From Alkalinema sp. CACIAM 70d (GTDB lineage: Bacteria; Cyanobacteriota; Cyanobacteriia; Leptolyngbyales; Leptolyngbyaceae): DNA of 45,387 nt. The DNA lies in contig MUGG01000185.1 in NCBI GenBank assembly GCA_002148405.1, positions 1-45,387 on the forward strand, given 5' to 3'. Position numbers and translations under genes: made by a program. Of this stretch, positions 43,721 through 45,387 are shown piece after piece. Below the pieces are notes generated by a model. That model saw only the letters and a program-made list of their open reading frames with translations. It was not told the DNA's origin and ran no database searches. Numbering within the stretch: position 1 is the first letter of the stretch; the number at the start of each line of letters is the position of its first letter.

Positions 43721-44629
43721 TTAGAAGTCTGGCTTCACCTTGACTTTGGAGCGGCTGGCGTAGTGATCCCAAATAACTCGCGGGGTGTCACCGGCGAGGT
43801 AGGCCACATCCTGAATTGAAAAGCCTTCCTCCAATGCCAAGGTTATCCAGGTGTGACGGCAGTGGTACTGCGTCATGTATTCAAAGACTTTTTGTTCTTC
43901 GACTAACTCTTGGACGATCGGAAGCCAGTGGCGGGTCTGGAAGTTGTGATACTCAAGATGGCCCCCTTCAGCGCCCGGGAAGACGGGCAAAGCAATATCT
44001 CGATAGCCGGGATATTGACTCCTTAGTAGGTTGATGAGGCGATCGTGGCAGGGGAACCAGCGCTCTCGTTTGTTTTTGGTGGGCTGCTCTTTCTTGACAT
44101 CGCAGCGGAAAGATACTTTGAAGTGGATTTCAGAGAAGTTGGGACGAACATGCTCCCAGCGCAGGCCAGATGCTTCTTCCGGCCTGCAACCCGTCCAAAA
44201 CAAAAATTTCACCCATGGGGTGTAGTAGGACTGAAGTTCAGTGAAGCGGGTAATGATTACGTCACGCTCCTCAACCGTGAAGGCTTTGTAGTTATCCACT
44301 CCGTTGGTGACTTTGCGGAATTGGCGGTTCATTCCAGTGAAGGGACTGGACGGATAAAGATCGGAATCGAAGGCCCATTCACAGCAGGCGTTGAACTGCT
44401 GGATGATGCGGCGGGCGGATTCGGCGGAATAGGTAGAGCGCACCCAGTCTCGGATTTCTATGGAGGTGGTGAGGTTGGGGGGTAGCTTGGCTTCTAGGAT
44501 GCGGCGGATTTTGGCGTAGTCTTTGGTGAGTGTGGAATAGGTGATTTGTGGCTTGCGGAATTCGGTGTAGGCAAGCCAGAGACTGAGCAGTTTTTTGGGT
44601 GTGATTTCGCGGGGGCGACGGCGGGACAT
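43721..44629 (-). CDS. tyrosine recombinase / integrase
   Basis: A 302-residue phage-type integrase. An N-terminal SAM-like DNA-binding half (LSLWLAYTEFRKPQITYSTL) leads to the catalytic half: Arg in LFWTGCRPEEASGLRWEHV, Lys in the KKEQPTKNKRERWFP region, HxxR in YHCRHTWITLALEEG, and the terminal His/Tyr in VIWDHYASRSK. ATG at 44629 is preferred; frames extend 12 codons further without better signals. It points toward the tRNA-Phe 3' end, 61 bp away, the classic arrangement for an element integrated in a tRNA gene. HIP1-type octamers look sparse here compared with the rest of the window. Confidence 0.93.
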   Translation of the reverse strand: MSRRRPREITPKKLLSLWLAYTEFRKPQITYSTLTKDYAKIRRILEAKLPPNLTTSIEIRDWVRSTYSAESARRIIQQFNACCEWAFDSDLYPSSPFTGMNRQFRKVTNGVDNYKAFTVEERDVIITRFTELQSYYTPWVKFLFWTGCRPEEASGLRWEHVRPNFSEIHFKVSFRCDVKKEQPTKNKRERWFPCHDRLINLLRSQYPGYRDIALPVFPGAEGGHLEYHNFQTRHWLPIVQELVEEQKVFEYMTQYHCRHTWITLALEEGFSIQDVAYLAGDTPRVIWDHYASRSKVKVKPDF

Positions 44630-44723
44630 GGCGTAGAAAATGCCGTGAGGCACTGAGGGAACCACGGCATGGAGGGAGATTTACGGATTGTGCCGAATGG
44701 CTACGGCTATTACAGGGACTGGG

Positions 44724-45387
44724 TTACGGCGCGTTTTCACGCCATTCGACGATGCCGTCTTGGTGGGTGATTTTCTGGTAGTTTTCCAAGACTGAAAGCA
44801 ACTGGTCTACGGTTTGGGCGTTGGCTCCGTTGTTGCGTCCCCAGTTCTTTTTAAGTTCCCGGCTGGTAATGGTGCCCTTGGATTTGAGGTAGGACGTGAG
44901 GGAGTCGAGATATTCGGCCAGCTCAGGGTGATAGGTTTGGCCAGCGGGGTTTCCATGGGCGTCTAGTTCGGGGATGGAAGCCGGGTACCATTGGCCTTGG
45001 TGGAATATCAGGGCGGGATGGCGTAACCCTTCCAGGGAAGTTAACAACCGTTCCCGCAGTAGCTGGTTAGACTTGGTGCCTAGTTTGAGCATCCGATCGT
45101 CACCCATAGCCTTAGAGATGCCCTTCATGCCGGGGAAGATGATGGTGGCATCGTCGCGGGATTCTGCGCTGATGCCGATCGTTGCTCCAGCCAACTTGAC
45201 GGAGACTAGACATAAACGCGCTTTGACTTTGCGGGTTGTGGTTGCGTACTTCATTAACCAGGGTTCATAGACTTTCTTGGCGTCCTTCACCTGAGAGAGC
45301 GTTGATAGGGTGTCTGGGCACTCCTCAAAGATTCTGAACATGGGTTCAAAGTCGTTTGCACCATCGCGATAACTGGATTCTCTGGAT
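44724..45387 (-). CDS. element-encoded protein, unrecognised (5' end beyond window)
   Basis: The minus-strand frame ends at 44724 and stays open to the right edge (220 residues visible), so its start is outside; an internal ATG at 45341 is not necessarily the start. The visible part runs SRESSYRDGANDFEPMFRIF... and includes KVKARLCLVSVKLAGATIGI, a GMKGISKAMGDDRMLKLGTK segment, and a C-terminal winged-helix-like stretch (SKGTITSRELKKNWGRNNGANAQTVDQLLSVLENY). I do not recognise the family. It could be the C-terminal part of a replication or primase-like protein of the element, which is a guess. It lies 94 bp upstream of the integrase on the same strand. Confidence 0.6.
   Translation of the reverse strand, partial: SRESSYRDGANDFEPMFRIFEECPDTLSTLSQVKDAKKVYEPWLMKYATTTRKVKARLCLVSVKLAGATIGISAESRDDATIIFPGMKGISKAMGDDRMLKLGTKSNQLLRERLLTSLEGLRHPALIFHQGQWYPASIPELDAHGNPAGQTYHPELAEYLDSLTSYLKSKGTITSRELKKNWGRNNGANAQTVDQLLSVLENYQKITHQDGIVEWRENAP

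Overview
The window is chromosomal cyanobacterial DNA. The evidence is the photosystem II genes psbH and psbN, the nitrogen regulator NtcA, a tmRNA with a cyanobacterial-type tag, several families found mainly in cyanobacteria (DUF3084, DUF3146, DUF3531, VKOR-thioredoxin fusion, DUF4347), and dense GCGATCGC/CGATCG (HIP1-type) octamers, for example at 1230-1237. The many short tandem repeats and the Uma2 genes suggest a Leptolyngbya-like filamentous lineage, but I cannot name a species.

Layout. 1-2.5 kb: a secreted DUF2330 protein (cut by the left edge) beside an RnfD/NqrB-like membrane protein. 2.7-6.9 kb: a membrane histidine kinase, a cyclase-family hydrolase, a Coq4-like protein and a lipoprotein. 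6.9-7.3 kb: ssrA (tmRNA). 7.3-9.4 kb: two Uma2 genes, a small conserved-looking protein and palindromic repeats. 9.5-15.8 kb: housekeeping genes mostly on the minus strand (mnmE, two GNAT acetyltransferases, a Gfo/Idh/MocA oxidoreductase, hisB, fabI) with a third Uma2 gene. 16.3-19.3 kb: ntcA with an exact GTA-N8-TAC site upstream, then DUF3084 and a YqgF-type nuclease. 19.2-21.3 kb: DUF3146, pth, tatA and psbH on the minus strand, with psbN divergent. 21.4-24 kb: a FIST sensor gene followed by a soluble histidine kinase that is a paralogue of the one at 2.7 kb. 24.3-25.7 kb: an ArsB/NhaD-type ion permease.

25.7-27.07 kb is a long, repeat-rich gene-free region. It precedes a 1098-residue surface or secreted protein (DUF4347, beta-helix, three Calx-beta domains). 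30.4-36.2 kb: rsmG, an ECF-type ATPase, a TPR protein, DUF3531, prs and a YqeY-like protein; the prs/yqeY divergent spacer carries a cluster of TGGCACAGTT motifs. 36.5-43.2 kb: a Ser/Thr kinase, bioD, an ExoD-like membrane protein, an unknown membrane-anchored protein, a NarL-type response regulator and VKOR-Trx. 43.6 kb to the right edge: tRNA-Phe(GAA), followed by a convergent tyrosine recombinase and an unrecognised protein that runs off the edge. This looks like the end of an integrative element inserted at the tRNA 3' end.

Most genes are core functions in single-gene or short two-gene units. The less ordinary parts are the tRNA-Phe element, the DUF4347 locus with its long leader, the FIST-kinase pair, the Coq4-like gene in a presumed plastoquinone organism, and the regulatory-looking repeat clusters. 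I do not see a clear new defence or biosynthetic system inside the window. The best candidate for unknown biology is the element entering at the right edge, of which only about 1.7 kb is visible.
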